Assembly: GCF_021183825.1 (NCBI RefSeq)
Contig: NZ_CP089211.1
Coordinates: 930,001 to 994,000, forward strand
Direction: 5' to 3'
Length of the DNA stretch: 64,000 bases
DNA from: Sinomicrobium kalidii
GTDB taxonomy: Bacteria > Bacteroidota > Bacteroidia > Flavobacteriales > Flavobacteriaceae
Numbering within the stretch: the stretch's first letter is position 1; each line of letters opens with the position of its first letter. The notes under the pieces are model-generated. The model was not told where the DNA came from, did not search any database, and saw only the letters and a program-made list of their open reading frames with translations. Made by a program: the position numbers and the translations under genes. Below, in pieces: positions 17,801 through 29,800 of the stretch.

Positions 17801-20800
17801 GTTTCACAATAACCGTCTCCGCTTACGCCTACACTATAGTCATATGTTCCGGCAGTAAGACCATCTACTACTAACTCTCCGTTTTCGCCTCCGGTAACCG
17901 GGTCTCCGTTGCCGTCATACCAATGGAATACCGGATTGGTTATCGTACTACTTGCCGTAAGACTTGCCGTGAGTGTAACACTACCCGAGGCATCCAGACA
18001 AACTTCTCCATCGCCGTTCACATTGTCTATTACGATGTCTGTAATGTCCTCACCCGGTGCATTAGGTGTAATTTCTATCATTACATCCCTCAGGGCACCT
18101 GCAGGATTTTCACATCCGTTGGCCCCTTCCACACTCACATAATAGGTGTACGGACTGTTATCGCTGTTCAGACCGCTTATGATCAATACACCATTTGTAT
18201 CTATGGCATAAGAAACATCGCCGTCAACATCGCCGTCGTTAATCAGTTGTGTTCTGTCCGCATCCATGTACCAACGGAATACCGTACCTTCTGTACTTGA
18301 AGGTGTAAGTACCACATCTTCATCGGCACATACCGGATTTTCATTACCGCTTACGGCAATATCATCCGCACCGGGAGCATCCAGTACATTCACGGTTACC
18401 GGGATCCTTTCGGAATCTTCACAACCGTTATATACCACTGCTATATAATACGTTACTTCACCTACGGTATCCATAGGCTCCGTAGTATAGGTGTTTTCTT
18501 CAGAAAGCAGGTTTCCTCCCACTTCCGCATCGTACCAGCGGATCGTGGTATTGGCAGCAGGAATGGCTTCCAGCACTGCAACATCGCCAAGACATACTTC
18601 CGTATCTTCAGGTAATGTGGTGGGCTGCTGGTATTTCACTTCAGCCTGGTAGATCTGCCAGCTGCTGTTCGCCAGGCTTACAGCAGGAGCAAATTCCACA
18701 CGAACCCGGTCAAAGTCTCCTCCGGCAACAAACGATACTTCCGCACGTTCCCCTCCGGGTAATATACTAAGACTGATAAGGGTATCGTCATTTATGGTGG
18801 CTCCGTCCCCATTACCGTTTACATCTCCTGCCGTACCGCCTGTACCGTTATAAGTCTGTACACTCAGCGTACCCAATACATCGAGATCGAGCAGGGAGTT
18901 TTGTGTTCCTATATGTACGGTAATCGTATCACCGGCCTGTCCACCGTTAGGGAAGATCAGTTCCTGCCATACCGCTCCTGTTACTGCTGCCGGGGTGATC
19001 AGCCTTGAGAAGCTGTCTATATCCCCGTCAACCGCATTTTCGGGATTTTCCACACTACACAGCAAACACAGGAACCGTGTGCCGTTTGTCTGGGCATTGG
19101 CAACAGTACAGTCGTCCAGAGATCCGGGTGGTACTATATGAACAACCGGCGTAGTAGGTTCTGATACTACATCGGGATAATTTACATCCCGGACTATTAC
19201 ATCATACGTATGGTCGCCCAAAGGCAGGTTATCCGGAGTAGTATATACTTCTCCTACGAATATTTCATTTCCATCGCTGTCGAACCATACGATCTCAACA
19301 TCTTCATGATCCGTACTTGCTGTTAACGTAGTAGTCTCTCCTTCCGTGATGGTCACATCCATCGGTACTACATCGGGAGGTGTAAGCGTCCTGATAACAT
19401 TTACGGATACAGTAGCTTCATTGGAAACCAGTCCGTTTATGTCTTCTACGGTATAAGTAAAGGTATCATCACCGAGGTAGCCGTCAGCCGGTGTATATTC
19501 TACCGTACCGTCGGCATTGACTATTACCGTACCATTGGCTGGCGATGTTACTATGGTTACCGTTGCCGGGTCTAATTCTGAAGTTCCGGCGATGTCATTA
19601 TCCAATATCGGGATGGTTACCGCAGTATTCCGTTCTGTTTCTGCTGTATCATCATTGGCAGCAGGGCCGTCATTGACAGTAATTGTAACACCCGCTTCAT
19701 TAGATACCAGTCCGTTGGTATCTGCTACCGTATACGCTATAGTGTCGTCACCGAGATAACCGCTGTTCGGCGTATATTCTATGGTTCCGTCAGGATTCAC
19801 CACGGCCGTACCGTTGGTCGGATCCGTAACTATAGTAACTGTGGCGGGATCTAACGGAGCACTTCCTTCCTCATCGTTATCCAGTACCGGAATAATTACA
19901 GGAGTATCCAGGGTGGTGCTCACCATATCGTCATTAGCTACGGGAGTATCGTTCATACTCACCGTTACTGTTGCAGGATCGGATACCGCCCCGTTCTCAT
20001 CTTCCACCGTATAGGTAAACATATCCTCACCGGTAAGAAAATCCGGATTTGGCGTATAGGTTACCGTACCGTCGGCATTTACTACAACCGTACCATTCGC
20101 CGGTGCAGTACCTATGGTTACCGTAGATGGTACCAAAGGAGCCGTGCCTTCTGCGTCGTTGGCCAGTACATCCACTGTTACCGGGGTATCCGGGTTGGTG
20201 CTGGCCATATCGTCATTGGCTACCGGTGCCGTGCTTACGGTTATGGAAACCATCGCCGTATTGGACACCAGGCCGTTTTCATCTTCTACCGTATATTCGA
20301 AGCTGTCTGCTCCGCTAAAGCCGGCAGTAGGTGTATAATCTACCGAACCATCGGGATTTACAACCGTTGTACCGCTTGCCGCAGGAGTCACAATGGCTAC
20401 TGTTGCAGGGTCTATCGGGGCTGTTCCCTGTTCGTCATTTACCAATACCGGGATATTCACCGTTACGTTAGGTATGGTAAAGATCGTATCGTCATTGGCC
20501 ACAGGGGGTTCGTTCAGGCTCACCGTAACCATGGTACGGGCCTCACTGATACAGCCAGTGGCATCATTAACCGCTTCTACATACAATACGGTTTCGGCTG
20601 TTACCGCAGTAAGAGTTATGGTAGCCCCGGTATCGATAAGGTTTCCATCGGTTGCAGCGTCATACCAGTTATAAGTTACTCCGTCTACGGGATCTACCAC
20701 ATTCAGTGTAGCGTCCTCCCCGGGGTTCACCATTACATTTTCGGCATCCACTACCGGGGTTGCAGGAGTTTCGAGTACGTTTATGGTTACCGGGATACGT

Positions 20801-23800
20801 CCGGACTCTTCACAGCCGTAACGAACGGGCTGTACATAGACCGTGTGTTCACCGGGTTCCCAATCTGCGGGAAGTTCAAAGACGAGGTTTCCGTCTCCGA
20901 TCACATTGCCGCCAAAGCGGGCATCGTACCATAAGTAAGTCGTACAATCGTCCGCAGGAGCGTTGAGGGTAACCGTACCCCCTTCACAGGCTTCCAGGGT
21001 CGTATCTCCCGGATCGTTACCTTCAAAGCTGATACCCGGTACGCGTTCTATTTCAAATACATCAACTCCCGCAAGGGCATCGGCCAGGCCACCCAGTTGC
21101 ACGGATACCCGGTCAAAAGGCTGATCGATCGCCGTTGCCACTTCATATTGATTACCTCCGCCAAGGAGTTTTATACTTAAAAGTCCTTCCTGTACCTGTA
21201 CGGAATCTACAGGTGTATTTCCTTTATAAGCTACAATAGCTATACCTCTTGCCACACTAAGGTCTAACAAGCCGGCATCCTGGTCCGCCAGGGTCACCCG
21301 GATGGAATCTCCGGGAACGGAAGGTGCGGAGTAAATTGTTGTAAGGTGTACATAACCCGCAACTCCGAGGTTTTGTCTTAACAGGGCTGCTGTAGCCAGG
21401 TCTTCGTCTACGGCATTTGCTCTTCCGGATACATCATTTACACCTCCGAGCACGCCTGAGGTCGATCCTGCCAGGATATCTTCAACAGTATTGCACTCTG
21501 CAAGACTTGCCACGCCCTGGTTCACATAGGCTTCGTGTACATTAATATCACCTCCGGCAAGCAGTGCTCCCTGTACTTCAACCCTGACCGCATTAAAGTT
21601 TACGGAAGGATCGGGGCTTCCCACGGGAACAACGATATCAGATTCGTTATCTCCTGAAGCGAGGTTAAGCAATACTCCGCCGGTGAGTTCCGCAGGCTCT
21701 CCGACCGCGGTATCTCCGTTATATGCCTGTAATGTTATGGTCACGCTTCCGAGCAGTGAAACATCCACTACAGTACTCAATCTCACATGCAGTTCATCTC
21801 CGTTAGCCGGGCTGTATGCCTGTGCGAATTGCAATGTTTGTGCATTCGTGGCGAAAAGTGACGGAATCGGCAATGTGCTGAATGTTTCCAGGTTTCCGTC
21901 AACTGCATTCGCCGGATTATTTACCGTACCGTCTTCAACAGTCTGGCTGGTTGCATATGTTCTTGCATAAGCCGGGAGACAATCTTCCGGTAACGGAAGT
22001 TCGGTTACATTGAGCGTTACCTGGGTTGGTGCAGACTCTTCCCCGGTATCCGGATCACGAACTACCGCATTATAGGTATAGGTTCCGGGGGTCAGTCCCG
22101 GTCCGGCGGTAAATTCTTCTCCGGCCGCAATTTCGTTTCCGTCCGTATCTTTCCAGATAATCTCTCCGTTAGGGTAATCGGTGGATGCGGTATAAGTCAC
22201 CGCTCCGCCTTGTTCTATAGTTGCCGTTTCAGGCACTACCGTAGGCGGCAACAATTCACCGGATGCCTGTTCTACAGTTACCGGTACTTCCGTCGGATCA
22301 GATACTTCACCGGTATTCGGATCAGTCACCGTTACGGTATAGATATGTTCTCCTACCGGAAGATCGGCAGGGGTTGTAAATTCAGGTGTCGTAGCCACCT
22401 CATTACCATCCAGGTCGTACCAGGTATAGGTTACATCCGGGTTGTCATGACTGGCGGTAAAGGTCTCTGTCTCTCCTTCAGGATAAGTTGCAGAAGCCGG
22501 GGTTACCACAGGTGGTACAAGAGTTCCCACAGGTTCAACCGTTACCGGAACTTCGGTAGGTGCAGACACTTCTCCCGTATTCGGGTCAGTTGCAGTCACG
22601 GTATACACATACTCTCCTACCATAAGATCGGCAGGGGTAGTGAATTCCGGTGTCGTAGCTACTACATTATTATCCGGATCATACCAGGTAAAGGTAACAT
22701 CAGGATTGTCGTGGCTGGCCATGAAGGTCTCCGTATCACCCTCAACAATCACTGCCGAAGGCGGTGTTACCGCAGGCGGCAACAAAGTACCGGCTGATTC
22801 TACAGTTACCGGAACCTCTGTCGGATCGGATACTTCTCCCGTATTCGGATCGGTAGCTGTTACGGTATAGATATGTTCCCCTACCGGAAGATCGGCAGGT
22901 GTAGTGAATTCAGGTGTCGTGGCCACTTCATTACCATCCGGATCATACCAGGTAAAGGTAACATCAGGATTGTCGTGGCTGGCCGTAAAGGTCTCTGTTT
23001 CTCCTTCAGGAATTGTAGCCGAAGGAGGTGTTACTGTCGGTGAAGCCAGTCCGCTTGCCGGTTCTACCGTTACCGGTACTTCGGTCGGAATAGACTCTTC
23101 CCCGGTATTCGGATCGGTGGCGGTCACCGTGTATGTATAGTCTCCTACCGTAAGATCGGCAGGGGTGGTAAATGTCGGTGTTGTTGCCACCTGAGCACCA
23201 CTCGGGTCATACCATGTAAAGGTCACATCCGGGTTGTCGTGGCTCGCCGTAAAGGTCTCTGTCTCTCCTTCGGGATATGTAGCTGAAGGCGGGGTTACCG
23301 TTGGCGGTAACAAGTCGTCCGGACCGATTACGGTTACCGGTACTTCTGTCGGAGAAGATACCTCTCCGGTATTCGGGTCCGTGGCCGTTACCGTATATAC
23401 ATAGTCTCCTACCGTAAGTGTAGTTGGAGTGGTAAATGTTGGCGTGGTAGCCACTTCATTCCCATCCGGATCGTACCAGGTAAAGGTCACATCAGGATTG
23501 TCGTGGCTGGCCGTAAAGGTCTCCGTATCTCCTTCATTGATCACTGCGGAAGGCGGTGTTACGGTCGGTGCCTCAAGGGAACCGGCCGGCGCTACAGTAA
23601 CCGGTACTTCGGTGGGTGTAGACTCTTCACCGGTATTCGGATCAGTAGCCGTAACCGTGTATACATGATCTCCTAACGGAAGGTCTGCCGGTGTAGTGAA
23701 TGTAGGCGTGGTAGATACCACATTGCCATCCGGGTCATACCAGGTAAAGGTTACATCAGGATTGTCGTGACTGGCCGTAAAGGTCTCTGTCTCTCCTTCG

Positions 23801-26800
23801 GGAATTGTAGCCGAAGGAGGCGTTACTGTCGGCGATGCCAGACTGCCTGCAGGTTCTACGGTTACAGGTACACTTGCCGGATCGGATACTTCTCCGGTAT
23901 TCGGATCGGTGGCCGTAACCGTATAGGTATAGTCTCCTACGGTAAGGTCCGCAGGGGTTGTAAATTCCGGTGTGGTAGCCACTTCATTACCGTCCGGATC
24001 ATACCAGATAAAGGTCACGTCCGGGTTGTCGTGGCTTGCCGTAAAGGTTTCCGTATCCCCTTCGGGATAAGTGGCCGAAGCCGGGCTTACCGTCGGAGGC
24101 AGTAATCCCCCGCCCAGAGGCTGTACGGTTAAAGGTACCTGGGTGGGATCGGACACTACGCCTGTTCCCGGATCGGTTGCCGTTACGGTATAAGTGTAAT
24201 CTCCCACTGCAAGATCGGCAGGTGTGGTAAATTGCGGCGTAGTTGCCACCACATTGCCATCCGGGTCATACCAGGTAAAAGTTACATCCGGGTTATCGTG
24301 GGTTGCCGTAAAGGTTTGCGTATCCCCTTCATCTATAGTGGCGGAAGGAGGGGTCACGGCCGGAGCCGCCAGAACGAGAGGCTCAACGATAACCGGTATT
24401 TCCACCGGATCGGATTCTGCTCCCGTTACGGGGTCTCTTGTAGTCGCCGTATACGTGTGCTCTCCTACCGGCAATTCGGGAGTTGTAAAATCAGGACCTA
24501 CGAATACTTCATTGCCCGACGGATCGTACCATACTATTTCGGTGCCATCCGGGGAAGTTCCCGTAAAGCTCGCTGTTTCTCCCTGTGTAATTGTTGCTCC
24601 AGCCGGATCTATAACCGGTGGTTGCAATACATTTATATTAACTGCAGTACGTGCTGTACTTGCACATCCTTCTGCGGTGGCTGCTTCTACATAGTATACC
24701 GCATCGGCAGTTACATTGGTCACTTCATAGGTATCTCCCGTAGCTACGGCAGTACCTCCTGTAGCCACATCATACCAGTTATAGGTAGTATCCGGGTCCG
24801 GAGTATCTACCTGCAGGGTAGCTGTTCCTCCCGGAGCTGCCCATACGGTTTCGGCCGCTACTACAGGCGCTACAGGACTTTCTATTACTTCTACATTGAC
24901 CGATGCACGGGCAGAAGCCTCATCTGTACATCCGTTTCTGGTCACAGATACGTAATAGGTGTTTATACCTATTGCCAGGTCAGCAGCAGGAATGGTAAAC
25001 GAAGTTCCCGTTCCTACCAGATTGCCTCCTGTTTCCGCATCGTACCAGTTGTAAGTTGTATTTTCCGTCGGGAAGTCTACTTCGAGCGTAACATCCTCCC
25101 CTTCACATGCCACTGCATCACCACCGGCAACAACAGGTGACGGTGCCACACGGCCTATTTCGTATACATATAAACTTGATAACGCAAGAGCAAGTCCCTC
25201 TCCCAAAGACACCTGAATACGGTTAAACTCAGTATCTATAGGATATGTGAGTACTTGTATATCTCCGCTACCCGGCAACAGGCTCAGTTTAAGAAGATTC
25301 TCATCTAAATCTAAAGCTCCATTATCCTGATTATCCAGATAAGTTCTTACGGTAAAGCTGCTTGCCAAAAGACCTGCATCCAATAAACCGCCCTCATTTC
25401 GGAATACTACTCGAACAGAGTCTCCAGGAACAGATACCATTTGATATAGAGTGGTAACATGAGTCTTTGCATCTGCTATCCCAAGATTAACCCGTAAATG
25501 AGCAAAAGTGGTTTGATCTCCATCTGCCGCATTTTCAGGATTATCTACCGGATTTAAGCCTCCTGCAATACCACCTGAATTACCCCACAATATATCAGCA
25601 GGTTCATCACAAGCAACGCCATCTCCGGGTTTATTATAATAAGCTTCATAAATATTGATTTCCGGTCCAAGATTTAATACAGATGAAAAAGTTACTCGAA
25701 CGCCATCATAAGGTTCACCTGGAGCTGGCAATACAATATCTGCCCGATCTTCACCATTAAGAAGGTTTAATAAATTACTTAACTGAAATGGTTCTCCTAC
25801 CGGAGTATCCCCATTATAAGTTCGTAGAGTAATTCCAGAAAGCAAACCTGCTAAACCGGTTTCCGTTCCAATTTTGACGTGTACCGGATCATCGGGGCCA
25901 GGCAACTCACCAGTAAATGTCAATTGCTGCCACGCACTACTTAAAAGAAGTGCTCCCAAAGTAGAATAAGTATCCTTATCACCATCTATAGCTAATTCAG
26001 GATTCTGAATAGAAGGCGAAAGAATAGAATTACTATTCGATTGTGCATCGGCATATTCCCTTACAGTAGGTGTTCCGGCCACAGGGGCATCCATAACCAG
26101 TACGGTTACGGGATAACGTTCCGGCTCTACAAAACCGTCACGGCTTACTTCTACGTAATAAGTGGTATTTGCATCCAGTGCCGGTGTGGTCAATTCGTTA
26201 CCACTGGCCAACAGGTTACCTCCTTCGGGCTGGTCATACCATGCGAGGCTCGTTTCCGCTACGGGCGCTGCCACTACGGTAGTAGATGTACCCGGCGTGG
26301 TTACCAATCCGGAAACAATATCCGGCTTAACAAACTGTATCCTGGCTCCGTATACCCTGAGGTTACTGAACAGGTCTATCAGGGCTTGCGAATTTAATTG
26401 CAGACGATCAAAATCAGCTCCCGGGGTAAAGGTCAGAACGTATTGATCGCCAGAGCCCGGAAGTAATTGCAGATCAATCAGTTCTGCATTGTCCGCAAGG
26501 TCGTCGTTGGCCGTATCGCCGTTAAAACTTTGCAGGGTAAGTCCATCGAACAGGCTTGCATCGATCACTCCGCCGCCAAGGCCTACTACCAGTTGTATCT
26601 TATCCCCGAGGAGTCCCTGAAGCGGGAAGTCAAAGAGGTTCATCTGTATTCCCCCGGCCACTCCTGCGGTCTGGTTCAGTGTTGCAAAAGTCGCAGGATC
26701 TCCATCTGCCGCATTTTCCGGATCCGTAACACTACATACCAGGCAGCCTCCAAAAGGCTCCCAGTTCTGTGCAAGTGCCCAGGTATCGGTTGTAGCAAAT

Positions 26801-29800
26801 ACTGTAACCGGGAAACGTTGCGGGTCTACAAAGCCGTCCCGGCTTATTTCTACATAATAGGTAATATTTTCATTTAACGGAGTACCGGGAGAGTATGTAT
26901 TTCCGGTAGCTATCGGATCTCCCCCCTCTGCATCAGCAAACCATTCTAAAGAAGTTCCTCCATTTGGTGATAATTCTATTGTCGGTGTTTCTCCCGGCTG
27001 AATCACATTACCGGAAATGATATTCGGATCAGGCAGTTTTATTCGTGCTCCGTAGATCTGAATATTCGTAAGCAAATCTAAAAGTGAACGGAATTCTACA
27101 CGTACTTTATCAAACTCCGCATCCGGATCAAAGACAAAAGCATATTGGTCACTTGTACCAGGCAACAGGTTAACACTTACCAAATTGGAAATACCGACAG
27201 GCTCTCCTACATTAGTATCTCCATCCATAGCCTGGAAAGTCAATTCTCCAAGTACACTGGCATCTATTACCCCACTTCCGATACCCAATACCACTTGTAT
27301 GTGATCTCCTTGTACAGCACGGAAAGGGAATCCTGATAATTCCTGCCATACAGAACCCGTCAATCCAACGGGCATATTTAATTGAGAGTAAGTAGTTAAA
27401 TCAGCATCAATAGCATTCTCTGGATTTATGACATCACAAGCTCCACAAATAGGTGTAGTTCCATGATCTTCTTGCGTAGCCCATAATCCGGTATCAGGGA
27501 ATTCTCCCCCGGGCACATCCTGTGCCCGGTCTAATTCATAAACATGCAGGCCGTCAAAGGCACTGGCCAGGCCGGCATCCAACGATACCTCGATACGGTT
27601 GAACGGTACATTTACCGGGTAGATCAACTCGTAAACATCTTCAGTTCCCGGGAACAGCGATAACTGTATCAGTTCCGGGTCTAAGGTCAATTCACTATTG
27701 GCATCGTTATTATTATAGGTTCTTATACGTATGTTCTCTGATAGTAGCGAGGCATCGATCACGCCACCTTCCTGTTTCTGAAGCAATACCCGTACACCAT
27801 CGCCTTCTACGGACAAGGTCGGGTAAAGGGCGGTAATATGAACACCTTCGCTGAGTACGGCAAGGTTAGCCCTCAGGTGTGCAAAAGTCGTATCATCTCC
27901 GTCAAAGGCATTTTCAACATTACGTACAAAGTTCGCTGTACTGGCTATGTCGCCGCCCGTTCCCCAAAGCACATCCACAGGCTGGTTGACATCCACAGGA
28001 CCGGTAGCCGGCTGGTAGAAATACGATTCATAAATATGTAAAGGTGTCTGGAAACTGTCGAGCGACAATTTCGTGATCTGTACACCGTCGTATTCGATTG
28101 GTTCACCGTTTACAGAAGGCGTAAACACCACCTCGATCTGTTCGGGCCCGTTCAATACGGATACCAGATTTACCAAAGGTACTACATCACCTACCAGCAC
28201 GCCGTTACGTACGGCCTGGATACCCACAAAACCAAGCACTTCCAGCAAGCCGGATTCCGTACCCAGCTTAATGTGCAATGCATCTCCCGCAGCGGGTTTG
28301 GTCGCACAATCCTCAAAGCTCAATCTTTGATAGAACGCGCCTACTTTTACTATGGTAAAGGTAGAATGGGTACTCGGGTCGCCATCCACGGCAAGCTCCG
28401 GGTTTTCAACACCACCGATGGCCAGGTTGTCCTGGCTGCAGGCATACACCCGCTCCCGTGCTCCTTCTGTCGGAGGGAGGTTGATCCCTACCGTTACCGG
28501 GTAACGTACCGGTTCGGTAAGGCCGTCACGGGTGATCTCTATATAATAAGTTGTATTTGTATTTAAGGCAGGAGTTGTATAAGTAAGTCCCGTTGCTATG
28601 GGCGTTCCGCCTTCAGCATCGGCAAACCATTCGATAGTATCGGATGGGCTTACCGGGCTCAGCTCCAGATTGGCCGCTGTACCCGGTGCTATCAGGTTGC
28701 CCGAAACATCGGGCATGCCGTAACGAAGTCTTGCGCCATATATCCTTACGTTGGTCAGGGCTTCCAGCACCGCAGCAAATTTCACGCGAACACGGTCAAA
28801 ATCCGCTCCGGCGGTAAACACCACTTTATAACGATCGGTAGTTCCCGGAACCAACTCAATATTAACAGGTTCCGATAATGAAATACCGTCCCCGTTGGCA
28901 GTATCACCGTTAAAACTTTCAAGGGTCAGTCCGCCCAGTACCGAGAAATCAACCAGGCCTCCGCCTACACCGATTTCTACTTCGATCTGGTCGCCGTTCA
29001 ATCCGGTAAACGGGAAGATCAGGTCTTGCCAGATTCCGCTGGCTACACCTACGGGAGTATTGAGTTCCGTATAGTTATCCGGATCACCGTCTACGGAAAA
29101 TTCCGGATTTACTACATCACATAATACACATACCCCATTCACTCCCGGTTCCTGGCTTGTTGCATGGAAAGGACTAATAGGATCGGGGAATTCCCCTCCG
29201 GGCACATTCTCCGCCCGGTCCAGCTCATACACATGCAGGCCTTCAAAGGCGCTGGCCAGTCCCGCATCAAACGATACTTCTATACGGTTGAACGGTACAT
29301 TCACCGGGTAGATCAACTCGTAAACATCTGTAGTTCCCGGGAACGGTGATAACTGGATCAGTTCCGGGTCTAAAGTCAATTCGCTGTTGGCGTCATTATC
29401 ATTATAGGTTCGTATTCGTATATTTTCTGATAACAGTGATGCATCGATCACTCCGCCTTCTTCTCTCTGAAGCAATACCCGTACACCATCGCCTTCTACG
29501 GACAAGGTCGGGTAAAGGGCGGTAATATGAACACCTTCGCTGAGTACGGCAAGGTTAGCCCTCAGGTGTGCAAAAGTCGTATCATCTCCGTCAAAGGCAT
29601 TTTCAACATTACGTACAAAATTCGCCGTACTGGCTATGTCGCCGCCCGTTCCCCAAAGCACATCCACAGGCTGGTTGACATCCACCGGTCCTGTAGCAGG
29701 CTGGTAGAAATACGATTCATAAATATGTAAAGGTGTCTGGAAACTGTCGAGCGACAATTTCGTGATCTGTACACCGTCATACTCGATAGGTTCTCCGTTT

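Noticed and set aside
12530..24630. Regularly spaced repeats that could suggest a CRISPR array
   Set aside because: Unit lengths of 264-294 bp, coding in frame through all copies, no 20-50-bp repeat with unique spacers and no cas genes.
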